Assembly (NCBI RefSeq): GCF_017912535.1
Contig: NZ_JAERQK010000006.1
Span: 62,001-126,000, forward strand
Source of the DNA: Motiliproteus sediminis
Lineage (GTDB): Bacteria; Pseudomonadota; Gammaproteobacteria; Pseudomonadales; Balneatricaceae
Direction: 5' to 3'
Length of the DNA stretch: 64,000 bases
Both the position numbers and the translations under genes were made by a program. Below the pieces are notes generated by a model. The model had not been told where the DNA came from. It worked only from the letters and a program-made list of their open reading frames with translations, and made no database searches. Shown in pieces: positions 9,061 to 16,180 of the stretch (the first letter of the stretch is position 1; the number at the start of each line of letters is the position of its first letter).

Positions 9061-9561
9061 TCAGTGCGTTAGCGCGGCGCGCTGACGGGCCTGGTCAAGC
9101 GCATGACGCACCTGGTCCTGATCAAACCCCCGATACAGCATAAAACGAACCTGGCGCGCATACTCTTTGGGCGTATCTGTGGTCACATCGCCGAAACGCT
9201 TCTGCTGCACCATCTCCGCCTGGGAGAACCAATCCACGTCGGCCGCTTCCAGCGCCAGTCGGGCCAGCTCGCCACTCACGCCCTTCTGCTTGAGACTTTG
9301 ATGGACCCGCAACGGCCCCTGCCCGCGCGCCACCAGACTGCGTACCAGCGATGCGGCATAGCGCTCGTCACTTTGCAGGCCGTCGGCTTGTAGCTGTGCA
9401 ATCACCTCCGCCACCTGCTCTGCACTGGCTTCACTACCCGCCAGCTTGGTCGTCAGTTCGTGCTGGCTGTGTTCGCGCCGCGCCAGCAGCGCAATAGCCC
9501 GATTTCTTAATTGCTGGGTGATCTCGTCCACGTCCCGTCCTTTGCCTGATGATGGGTGCAT
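9061..9561 (-). CDS. recX: RecA regulatory protein RecX
   Basis: Modulator that binds RecA filaments and limits recombinase and co-protease activity. The start at 9561 gives 166 residues, equal to E. coli RecX; a GTG at 9534 preceded by AAAGGA would give 157, and a farther ATG at 9612 gives 183. Family features are the repeated three-helix modules: ALLARREHSQHELTTKL, then YAASLVRSLVARGQGPLRV with LKQKGVSGELA, and a last module ending in RQVRFMLYRGFDQDQVRHAL. In related genomes recX usually follows recA directly; here the next gene upstream is avtA on the opposite strand and recA is not in the window. recX and alaS keep their usual relative order. Confidence 0.93.
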   Translation of the reverse strand: MHPSSGKGRDVDEITQQLRNRAIALLARREHSQHELTTKLAGSEASAEQVAEVIAQLQADGLQSDERYAASLVRSLVARGQGPLRVHQSLKQKGVSGELARLALEAADVDWFSQAEMVQQKRFGDVTTDTPKEYARQVRFMLYRGFDQDQVRHALDQARQRAALTH

Positions 9562-9668
9562 CGATAGAATAGCCGCCTTTTGACGGCAGACGGAAGCACC
9601 ACCATGGGGCATTACGTCTTACACTAGGGTATACACCTCTTCTTGGCTTGAGGCTCAGGACTACTGCG

Positions 9669-10928
9669 ATGAAACTTTCTGCGTTTGGGAACAAATTCAC
9701 CCGCGATTCCGGCATCCTCAGCCTGATGGACGACCTCGGCAACGCCCTCGCCGGTGATCAGGAGATGATCATGATGGGCGGGGGCAACCCCAGCCACATT
9801 TCTGAAGTGGAAGCGGTCTTTCACCAGCGCCTGCAGCGCATTCTGGAGCAGCCCAAAACCTTCCGCCACCTGATCGGAGTCTACGACCCACCCGATGGCG
9901 AGCTGGCGTTCCGCAGCGACCTGGCCCGCCTGCTCAAACGCCAGTACGGCTGGAACCTGAGCGCCGCCAATATCGCCCTCACCAATGGCAGTCAGTCCGG
10001 CTTCTTCATGCTGTTCAACATGCTGGCAGGCCCCTGCGACGACGGCGCTCAGCGCAAGATTCAGCTGCCCCTGGCACCGGAGTATATCGGTTACGCCGAC
10101 GCCGGCTTGTCGGGAGACTTCTTTACCGCTGCCAAGCCCCACATTGAGCTCCTGGGCAAGCGTCAGTTCAAGTACCGGATCGACTTCAACGACCTCAACC
10201 CCGGTGATGATATTGGCGCCATCTGCGTGTCACGCCCTACCAACCCCACCGGCAACGTGATCACCGATGACGAAGTCGCCCACCTGGATGCACTAGCCAG
10301 ACAGCGTGATATTCCGCTGATCCTTGACAGCGCCTACGGCACACCGTTCCCCAATCTCATTTTTGGCCAGGCCAACCCGCACTGGAACGACAACACCATC
10401 CTCTGCATGAGCCTGTCGAAACTGGGTCTGCCGTCGGCCCGCACCGGCATCGTGATCGCCAACGAAGAGGTGATTCGGGCGCTGTCAGGGATTAACGCCA
10501 TTCTCAACCTCTCCACCGGCAGCTTCGGCGCGGTGCTGGCCCATGACCTGGTTCGCAGCGGCGAGATAATCGAACTGAGCAACACCCTGGTGCGCCCCTT
10601 CTATCAGCAACGGGCACAGCTGGCGGTCGATCTGGTGGAACGGGAGATGGATCCCACGCTGCCCTACCGGATTCACAAGCCGGAGGGCGCCATGTTCCTG
10701 TGGTTGTGGTTCAGGGATCTGCCGATCACCAGCCTGGAGCTTTACCAACGCCTTAAAGCCCGCGGCGTGTTGGTGGTGTCCGGTCACTACTTCTTTACCG
10801 GTATCGGCGATGAGTGGCAGCACCGGCATGAATGCATCCGCGTCACCTACACCCAAGAACGCGACAAAGTGGAGCGCGGTATCGCCATTATCGCTGAAGA
10901 GGTGCTGCGCGCTTACCGGGAGGGCTGA
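9669..10928 (+). CDS. avtA: Valine--pyruvate aminotransferase
   Basis: PLP-dependent fold-type I aminotransferase interconverting valine/2-ketoisovalerate with pyruvate/alanine. The 419-residue protein has the AvtA-type opening GNKFTRDSGILSLMDDLG and MMGGGNPSHI, the cofactor-ring region GSQSGFFMLFN, RPTNPTGNVI, the PLP-contacting DSAYG, and the Schiff-base lysine in MSLSKLGLPSARTGIV, with the substrate-binding Arg in HECIRVTY near the end. The start at 9669 is preceded by AGGA at suitable distance; an upstream ATG at 9648 would add seven residues. It runs divergently from recX with about 107 bases between the two starts and ends one base from yciA, which is on the other strand. Assignment rests on the characteristic N-terminal half. 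Confidence 0.92.
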   Translation: MKLSAFGNKFTRDSGILSLMDDLGNALAGDQEMIMMGGGNPSHISEVEAVFHQRLQRILEQPKTFRHLIGVYDPPDGELAFRSDLARLLKRQYGWNLSAANIALTNGSQSGFFMLFNMLAGPCDDGAQRKIQLPLAPEYIGYADAGLSGDFFTAAKPHIELLGKRQFKYRIDFNDLNPGDDIGAICVSRPTNPTGNVITDDEVAHLDALARQRDIPLILDSAYGTPFPNLIFGQANPHWNDNTILCMSLSKLGLPSARTGIVIANEEVIRALSGINAILNLSTGSFGAVLAHDLVRSGEIIELSNTLVRPFYQQRAQLAVDLVEREMDPTLPYRIHKPEGAMFLWLWFRDLPITSLELYQRLKARGVLVVSGHYFFTGIGDEWQHRHECIRVTYTQERDKVERGIAIIAEEVLRAYREG

Positions 10929-10929
10929 A

Positions 10930-11328
10930 TCACGGCTTCTGGATCGCCCGCTTGCTGCCCTGATCGTCGATGGCGACGTAGGTAAAGCGGGCTTCGGTCA
11001 CCTTAAAGCGCTTGGGCCGACCATGGCGCAGTACCGGATTGACCCACACCTCAAGCTGCAGCGCCAGCGAGGTGTTGCCCATATGTTTGAGTTCCCCGTA
11101 GCAGCAGACGACGTCCCCCACTTTCACCGGCGAGATAAACTTCATCGACTCCACCGCGATGGTCGCCACCCGCCCCTGCGCCAGCTCTTTGGCCAGAATA
11201 CCGCCGGCGATGTCCATCTGCGACATGATCCAGCCGCCAAAAATATCGCCGTTGGGGTTAGTATCCGCCGGCATTGCCATGGTCCGCAGCAGCAGCGCCC
11301 CGGCCGGCTCCAGATTCTGTTCGCTCAT
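10930..11328 (-). CDS. yciA: Acyl-CoA thioesterase YciA
   Basis: Hot-dog fold hydrolase that splits short- to medium-chain acyl-CoAs to free acid and CoA. 132 residues, the usual YciA size. The signature DTNPNGDIFGGWIMSQMD, with the catalytic Asp at the start of the long helix, is clear, followed by VKVGDVVCCYGELKHMGNTS. The ATG at 11328 overlaps the stop of the upstream membrane-anchored gene by four bases (ATGA), so it is translationally coupled as the last gene of the operon starting at 13862. Whether its metabolic role is tied to the unknown genes upstream is open; coupling may be accidental compaction. Confidence 0.95.
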   Translation of the reverse strand: MSEQNLEPAGALLLRTMAMPADTNPNGDIFGGWIMSQMDIAGGILAKELAQGRVATIAVESMKFISPVKVGDVVCCYGELKHMGNTSLALQLEVWVNPVLRHGRPKRFKVTEARFTYVAIDDQGSKRAIQKP

Positions 11329-12119
11329 TGCACCTCCTTGGCGCCCTTGTCAGCAAACGCCGTAACCGGATACCCGCAGTACTCATCGGTACTGTAGCTT
11401 TCCAGAACATAATAGGTCGCATCCGGCGTCAGTATGTACTCACTACCACCCACCCCCCAACTTCCGTATTGCCAATCGTAGGTGTAACCGAGACGAGTCC
11501 ACGGCGCCCCGTCAGGCTGATAACTCTTGCGTCGCATCTCCGCCATCCATAAGCGGTAATCCTCGATTCCGGAAACCCTCGGCGTCTGGTCGGGGGCCAT
11601 CTGCAACTCGCAACGCCGGTCCGAAGGGTCCGGATCAGGACAGGGCCTGAACACCTGCTCCGGGCGCACCAGCAACTCCACAAAACGTTCATAGCGCCGG
11701 GCCGGATTGAGCCCCAGATACTGCTTCAAACGAAAAGAGGGATCGATGTCACGCGGCAAGCTGTTGCAGAAGTTTTTGACCTGGGGCGCGAGTGTTACCC
11801 AAAGATTAAACCCGGCGACCCGCTGCGGCTCCCCTTTTTTATCGTCGCCGTAATTGCTTGCTACCGAAGCATTGCTCTGCCAAGTCACCACCTTGACCCA
11901 GCGGCTGCCATCGCGGGTTTCCCAGTGCAGTTTGGGGTTATCGGGAGTCAGCGGAAACAACTGGTCACTGATTCGGGCCGCTGTCGGCCGCTCCGCATCG
12001 ACGATGGTGCGCTGAAACAGGGTCAGCATCTCCGCGTCCGGCGTACCCTGCGAGCTGCGACTGCTCAGCATCAGCAGCGTCAACAGCAGATTTCCGCCGA
12101 CCAGCGCGAATAACAGCAT
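11325..12119 (-). CDS. Single-span membrane protein of unknown function, DUF2589-operon partner
   Basis: I do not recognise a family. Starting at the ATG at 12119 gives 264 residues: an N-terminal hydrophobic span (LLFALVGGNLLLTLLML) follows immediately, so the rest should be exported and anchored. The outer domain is rich in Trp, Tyr and Arg and has four cysteines (NFCN, FRPCPD, RRCEL, EYCGYP) that could form two disulphides. The C-terminal third (RLGYTYDWQYGSWGVGG, ILTPDATYYVLESY) looks like beta structure. A longer frame reaching 12317 exists, but it overlaps the upstream gene by 181 bases, so the short start after that gene's stop is preferred although its ribosome-binding site is weak. 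It overlaps yciA by four bases. Probably the membrane-facing component of the unknown operon. Confidence 0.65.
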   Translation of the reverse strand: MLLFALVGGNLLLTLLMLSSRSSQGTPDAEMLTLFQRTIVDAERPTAARISDQLFPLTPDNPKLHWETRDGSRWVKVVTWQSNASVASNYGDDKKGEPQRVAGFNLWVTLAPQVKNFCNSLPRDIDPSFRLKQYLGLNPARRYERFVELLVRPEQVFRPCPDPDPSDRRCELQMAPDQTPRVSGIEDYRLWMAEMRRKSYQPDGAPWTRLGYTYDWQYGSWGVGGSEYILTPDATYYVLESYSTDEYCGYPVTAFADKGAKEVQ

Positions 12120-12136
12120 CCAACGCCGGCTACGGC

Positions 12137-12589
12137 TTATGCCGGTACTCCAGCCTCCGGGGCTACCCGCCAGCGGCCCTCCGCCGTCCGCGTGGCGACC
12201 AGCGTCAGCTGCAGGACGGGTGCGCCGGCGCCGGCGCCGGCGAGTCGGTACTTCGCCGGACGCGGAGGAGGTTTGCGCCCGATCAGTGTTGTCATCCATA
12301 GCCAAAGTCGCTGCCACCAGGGAGGTCGATAGAGTTCAAGGGTCAGCCCCAAGGATAGCCGATCCATGCCAAGATTCGCTTGCCGCCCCCACCCGGCAGC
12401 CAGATCACCATGGCCCAGCGCCGCACCGCGGTGATTGAGTTCTGCAGCGAAGCTTTTCCAAGCCGCGGCCTGCGCCAGCTGAAAACGCGCATCGGCACTG
12501 ATGACGTCAGCCAACAGAGCATCGGTTACCTCTTCAAGACTCAACCACCGACGGCGCGGGTCGATGCTAAGCACAGACTCCAGAGGCAT
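12137..12589 (-). CDS. Shortened DUF2589-like protein, third gene of the operon
   Basis: 150-residue protein with no firm family assignment. Its N-terminal helix region (LSLEEVTDALLADVISADA) and the segment LGMDRLSLGLTLEL line up with LRIDSLSIDFSFEI of the preceding gene's product, so it looks like a divergent, shortened member of the same family that lacks the C-terminal PxGLxxxLxxxT motif. A Trp-rich hydrophobic patch (PPWWQRLWLWM) could touch membrane. Its start lies two bases after the stop of the upstream gene and its stop lies 17 bases before the next start, consistent with a tightly coupled operon. The paralogy is inferred by eye and should be tested with a profile search. Confidence 0.6.
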   Translation of the reverse strand: MPLESVLSIDPRRRWLSLEEVTDALLADVISADARFQLAQAAAWKSFAAELNHRGAALGHGDLAAGWGRQANLGMDRLSLGLTLELYRPPWWQRLWLWMTTLIGRKPPPRPAKYRLAGAGAGAPVLQLTLVATRTAEGRWRVAPEAGVPA

Positions 12590-12591
12590 CG

Positions 12592-13203
12592 TTAGCTGTT
12601 ATCTTTCTGGTTTCTTCGACCCGCTTGTCCACCGCCATTGGTGGGTGCCGGAAGCCCTTCTCCCGGCGCTGGAATTGCACTGGTCATCAGCGATAACACC
12701 CGCGCCAACCCCTCCGGCACTTCGGACTCACTGGCGTTGACATGGATCTGCAGCTGGCCGCTCCGATTCATGGTCGACTCGCGTGAGCCCTTGCTTGAGG
12801 CCGACCCCTTCATCGAGGCACTGACCCAGGGGCTCAGAGCCTTGCCAGAAGACACCGATACCTCCACACCCTTGCTGGTTTCCGAGGCATCCCGATAGGT
12901 CTGGCTGATCTCGAAGCTGAAGTCGATCGACAGGGAGTCGATGCGCAGATGCGGCACCGGCACCATCGCCAGCAACGGTGCGTTGACCGCCAGCTCATTG
13001 GTGCCGCCCTCGGCCAGGTGTTGCTCGACACTGAACTTCACCATGTACGGCTTGCCATCCTCGATCATGCTTTCAATAAAGCTCTTGGTCGACTCGGCAG
13101 CAATCCGCTGCGCCTTCACCGCCGCCACCAACGGGGCAGAAATCATGAAGTCCAGCGGCAGGGCCTGAAACTCGGCCCCCATCATATTTTTAGGTTCGGC
13201 CAT
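12592..13203 (-). CDS. DUF2589-type protein, second gene of the operon
   Basis: 203 residues matching the pattern I associate with DUF2589: an N-terminal helical part (LPLDFMISAPLVAAVKAQRI...), a PLLAMVPVPHLRIDSLSIDF segment that alternates like a beta strand, a central low-complexity Ser-rich linker, and a C-terminal QLQIHVNASESEVPEGLARV-LSLMTSAI block. The start ATG overlaps the stop codon of the first gene (TAATG) and has AAAGGAG upstream, so expression is coupled. No signal peptide, membrane span or catalytic motif is visible; a structural or binding role is more likely than an enzyme. Function unknown. Family name is from memory and moderately certain. Confidence 0.75.
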   Translation of the reverse strand: MAEPKNMMGAEFQALPLDFMISAPLVAAVKAQRIAAESTKSFIESMIEDGKPYMVKFSVEQHLAEGGTNELAVNAPLLAMVPVPHLRIDSLSIDFSFEISQTYRDASETSKGVEVSVSSGKALSPWVSASMKGSASSKGSRESTMNRSGQLQIHVNASESEVPEGLARVLSLMTSAIPAPGEGLPAPTNGGGQAGRRNQKDNS

Positions 13204-13862
13204 TAGAGTTCTCCTTTACGCTCGGCGGCAGAGGTTCCGTCATCGGGCGCCGGCGGCGTCCGTTCAGAGACCTGCCCCATCTGGGTTAGCGAAGTCAGCA
13301 ATTTGTCGAGGCCGGAAGGCATCGGCACCGATTTCACCTCGATATGGATCTTGATTGACGACATGGACTCCTGCCGCGCCGCTTCGGCCGGAGCGCTGGG
13401 AGGCGCGATAACACCACGGATATCCACCGGCTTGTCCACCAGATACCAGGGGCGGTTGGCAGCGGCGTCCTCTTCGGCAACGGCCGAGGCGCGTAACTGC
13501 CGCGCTCGCGCTATTTTTCGCACGGCCATCTCCAGATCAAAATTGGCGGAAGACACCGCCAGCGGTGCAATGGGCACCAGCGACAATGCCGGCACCGTGA
13601 CCTCATGAATCTCGCCGTTGGGGCCTTCCTGATTGAAACTCAGACTGAAGGGTTTGCCGTCAAACTCGGGATCGCTCTGATCGCGGTAGCCCAGCTGCAA
13701 TAGCAGGTTCAGGAACGAACGCGCCGAGTGCAGTTGCGCCTTGAGAATGGAATCGAGCGGCGCCAGCAGCGCCTGATCCAGCGAGATATCGGTTCGGGCA
13801 GCGTCACCACCCTCGCTGCCCCCCGCGGAGGGGGTTCCGTCCAATCCATCGGATTCGGCCAT
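13203..13862 (-). CDS. DUF2589-type protein, first gene of the operon
   Basis: 219 residues, related to the next gene: ISLDQALLAPLDSILKAQLH corresponds to its N-terminal helix, VPALSLVPIAPLAVSSANFD to its strand segment, and SIKIHIEVKSVPMPSGLDKL-LTSLT to its C-terminal block; the shared C-terminal pattern is I-x-I-H-[IV]-x6-8-P-x-G-L-x3-L-x3-T. Acidic, Ala/Pro-rich tails flank the core. Good ribosome-binding site (GAGGATGGTCGC before ATG). It is the promoter-proximal gene of a minus-strand run of five genes ending with yciA, and it diverges from the LysE exporter across a 213-base gap. No known function; duplicated, unequal paralogues in one operon suggest a hetero-oligomeric assembly. Confidence 0.75.
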   Translation of the reverse strand: MAESDGLDGTPSAGGSEGGDAARTDISLDQALLAPLDSILKAQLHSARSFLNLLLQLGYRDQSDPEFDGKPFSLSFNQEGPNGEIHEVTVPALSLVPIAPLAVSSANFDLEMAVRKIARARQLRASAVAEEDAAANRPWYLVDKPVDIRGVIAPPSAPAEAARQESMSSIKIHIEVKSVPMPSGLDKLLTSLTQMGQVSERTPPAPDDGTSAAERKGEL

Positions 13863-14075
13863 GCGACCATCCTCGCAGTGATATTTATCAACAGGCTAGC
13901 AGCCGCCCTGCGCCTCCCGTCGCTATTTTTCAAACAACTGTTTTCAGCGACGCCGTATGCAGCCCCGAAAAACCATGAGCTTTATGCAGTATTTTCAAAT
14001 TGTTATGGAGCTAGAAAACAGCGCCCGCAATACCCTATGATGGCGTTTTAACCGGCCGGACCCTTTTTCCACGTG

Positions 14076-14708
14076 ATGACTGAACTACTGAATCTCTCCC
14101 TGCTGGCGGTGTTCATACCTACCTTCTTCTTTGTCTCTGCCACACCCGGCATGTGCATGACCCTGTCGATGACACTGGGGATGACCATCGGTGTGCGGCG
14201 CACACTGTGGATGATGCTGGGCGAGCTGGTAGGGGTCGGCCTCGTCGCCCTGCTGTCGGTGATCGGGGTCGCCGCGTTGATGCTGCAGTACCCCGCGGCG
14301 TTCGAGCTGTTCAAGTATGCCGGCGGCGCCTATCTCGGTTATCTGGGTATCCAGCTCTGGCTGTCGCGTGGCAAGATGGCGCTGCAACCCGATGCAGCAG
14401 GACCGCGTCACATTCCCCCGCGCACCCTGATCACTCAAGGCTTCGTCACCGCGGTCGCCAACCCGAAAGGCTGGGCATTTTTTATCGCCCTGCTGCCGCC
14501 GTTTATCAGCGAGCAGCACCCCCTCGGACCGCAGGTCGCGGTATTGATCGCCCTCATTCTGCTGCTCGAATTTCTCTGCCTGGTGATCTACGCCAGCGGC
14601 GGCCGGTCACTCAGCCGCCTGCTCACCCACAGCGGCAATGTGCGTCTGATGAACCGTATTGCCGGCACCCTGATGCTCGGCGTCGGCCTGTGGCTGGCGC
14701 TGGGCTAG
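14076..14708 (+). CDS. LysE/RhtB-family amino-acid exporter
   Basis: Inner-membrane exporter of the LysE superfamily, typically removing amino acids or homoserine-lactone-like compounds. 210 residues with about six hydrophobic segments; the family hallmark ATPGMCMTLSMTLG follows the first span, and a second conserved block, GFVTAVANPKGWAFFIALLP, occurs mid-protein (the usual NPK motif). ATG at 14076 is chosen over the overlapping GTG at 14073; the ribosome-binding site is poor. An Lrp-type regulator lies two genes downstream, a common arrangement for such exporters, but the substrate cannot be read. Confidence 0.93.
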   Translation: MTELLNLSLLAVFIPTFFFVSATPGMCMTLSMTLGMTIGVRRTLWMMLGELVGVGLVALLSVIGVAALMLQYPAAFELFKYAGGAYLGYLGIQLWLSRGKMALQPDAAGPRHIPPRTLITQGFVTAVANPKGWAFFIALLPPFISEQHPLGPQVAVLIALILLLEFLCLVIYASGGRSLSRLLTHSGNVRLMNRIAGTLMLGVGLWLALG

Positions 14709-14749
14709 CCTTTAGGCCATCATCAACCGCGCCCCTGGCGGAGAAGCTT

Positions 14750-15355
14750 ATGCGCACAACACTGTGGATTTTGCTCTATGCCAGCGTGCTGCTCTGGTCT
14801 GCCATCGAGCCCAAGGACCGTTTCACCTGGTGGCTGGAGGTGGCACCAGCGCTGATCGCTGCCGTCGTCATCTGGGCCACGCGCCGCCGCTTTCCCCTCA
14901 CCCCCCTGCTCTACGGGCTGATCCTGCTGCACTGTGTGATTCTGATGGTGGGCGGCCACTACACCTACGCCGAAGTGCCGCTGTTCGACTGGTTGCGTGA
15001 TAGCTTCGCCCTGCAGCGAAACAACTACGACAAGGTCGGCCACTTTGCCCAGGGATTTGTACCTGCGATGGTCGCACGCGAGCTACTGATTCGTTTGGCC
15101 GTCATTAATGGCCCGCACTGGCGCGACTTTCTAATCATCTGCTTCTGTCTCGCCTTCAGCGCTTTCTATGAACTGATCGAATGGTGGGTAGCCCTGCTTT
15201 CCGGCGCCTCAGCAGAGGCGTTCCTCGGCACCCAGGGTTACATCTGGGACACCCAGTCCGACATGGGCCTGGCGCTGCTGGGTGCAATCTGCGCCCTGGC
15301 AACATTAAGCAAACTCCACAACAGACAGCTCAAGCAGCTCAAACCAACATACTGA
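14750..15355 (+). CDS. YjdF-like (DUF2238) integral membrane protein
   Basis: 201-residue multispan inner-membrane protein. It has about five to six hydrophobic helices with the pattern typical of DUF2238/YjdF proteins: HYTYAEVPLFDWLRD, YDKVGHFAQGFVPAM, FSAFYELIEWW and GTQGYIWDTQSDMGLALLGA. Conserved charged and aromatic residues inside the helices suggest a transporter or enzyme-like core, but no activity is established as far as I know. Start at 14750 has GGAG seven bases upstream and lies 41 bases after the LysE gene, so co-transcription is likely. A longer overlapping frame starting within the LysE gene is rejected. Confidence 0.85.
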   Translation: MRTTLWILLYASVLLWSAIEPKDRFTWWLEVAPALIAAVVIWATRRRFPLTPLLYGLILLHCVILMVGGHYTYAEVPLFDWLRDSFALQRNNYDKVGHFAQGFVPAMVARELLIRLAVINGPHWRDFLIICFCLAFSAFYELIEWWVALLSGASAEAFLGTQGYIWDTQSDMGLALLGAICALATLSKLHNRQLKQLKPTY

Positions 15356-15630
15356 GACGCACAAGAGCCGATTTTTACTATTATTTGGAAATCCAGCGCA
15401 CATTAGCTCCAACAACAGTGACAAATAATGGTGACTTTGCAGACATTCACTACCGACCCCTTGTTACGCTACTCGCGGATGGTTGGTCTGGCGCACAACA
15501 CAGGCTTGCACCGGAAACTAACCACGGCTCACCCGCCGTATACAACCGCCCCACAAGGTCGAAACTTCAGATCCCACGCCCCAAAAGGGCCGGAGACCAT
15601 CATCCACTTCCATTGCGGTAATCAACACCG
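15356..15630 (+). other. Intergenic region before the Lrp-type regulator
   Basis: 275 bases without a convincing gene. It must hold the regulator's promoter, but I see no strong -35/-10 pair; the first third is AT-rich and would suit an upstream control region. Several small overlapping frames here lack ribosome-binding sites. Confidence 0.4.
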
Positions 15631-16101
15631 ATGACAACCACTCTTGATCGCATTGACCGCCACATTCTGTCGCTGCTGCAACAGGATGCTCGCATCAGCA
15701 TCAGCGACCTGGCCGAGCGGGTCGGCCTCACCCCTACCCCCTGCAGCCGCCGTGTCCGCCAGCTGGAGCAGTCCGGACTGATCGAGCGCCAGGTCGTCCT
15801 GCTGGATCAGAAGGCGGCCGGACTACCGATGACGGTGCTAGTGCAGGTATCACTGGAAGCACAGACAAAAGACAAACTGGAAGCATTTGAACAGGCGGTA
15901 GCAGCACTGCCACAAGTAATGGAGTGCTATCTGATCACCGGTAGCGCCGCCGATTACATTCTCAAGATCGTGGTGCCGGACCTGGACCACTATCAACAGC
16001 TGCTACTCGACCGTATCACCGCCCTGCCCGGTATCAATGGGGTAATCAGTAACTTCGTCCTGCGCCAGCCAATACGCAAGACCGCGCTGCCGCTGCCGTA
16101 A
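15631..16101 (+). CDS. Lrp/AsnC-family transcriptional regulator
   Basis: 156-residue leucine-responsive-type regulator. The N-terminal winged helix-turn-helix (DRIDRHILSLLQQDARISI, then SDLAERVGLTPTPCSRRVRQ) is followed by the C-terminal RAM/ligand domain with VMECYLITGSAADYILKIV, the pattern around the effector cleft. Such proteins bind amino acids and form octameric discs. The adjacent LysE exporter and YjdF-like gene are plausible targets, since LysE-type exporters are often controlled by a linked Lrp homologue; this is inference from context. The start ATG has only a weak ribosome-binding site. Confidence 0.95.
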   Translation: MTTTLDRIDRHILSLLQQDARISISDLAERVGLTPTPCSRRVRQLEQSGLIERQVVLLDQKAAGLPMTVLVQVSLEAQTKDKLEAFEQAVAALPQVMECYLITGSAADYILKIVVPDLDHYQQLLLDRITALPGINGVISNFVLRQPIRKTALPLP

Positions 16102-16180
16102 CACCTCGCGATTGCCTGGTTACCACCGCTCAATGCTACCCTATAGAACAAACCCCACTGACAACGGCCACGGATCTACC

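Noticed and set aside
12120-12317. N-terminal extension of the membrane-anchored protein (poly-Arg stretch)
   Set aside because: Overlaps the upstream gene by 181 bases; the poly-Arg run arises from that gene's Ala/Gly-rich codons read in another frame.
14153-14749. Upstream extension of the YjdF-like gene through the LysE gene
   Set aside because: Arg/Pro-rich sequence out of frame with the LysE exporter; the ATG at 14750 has its own ribosome-binding site.
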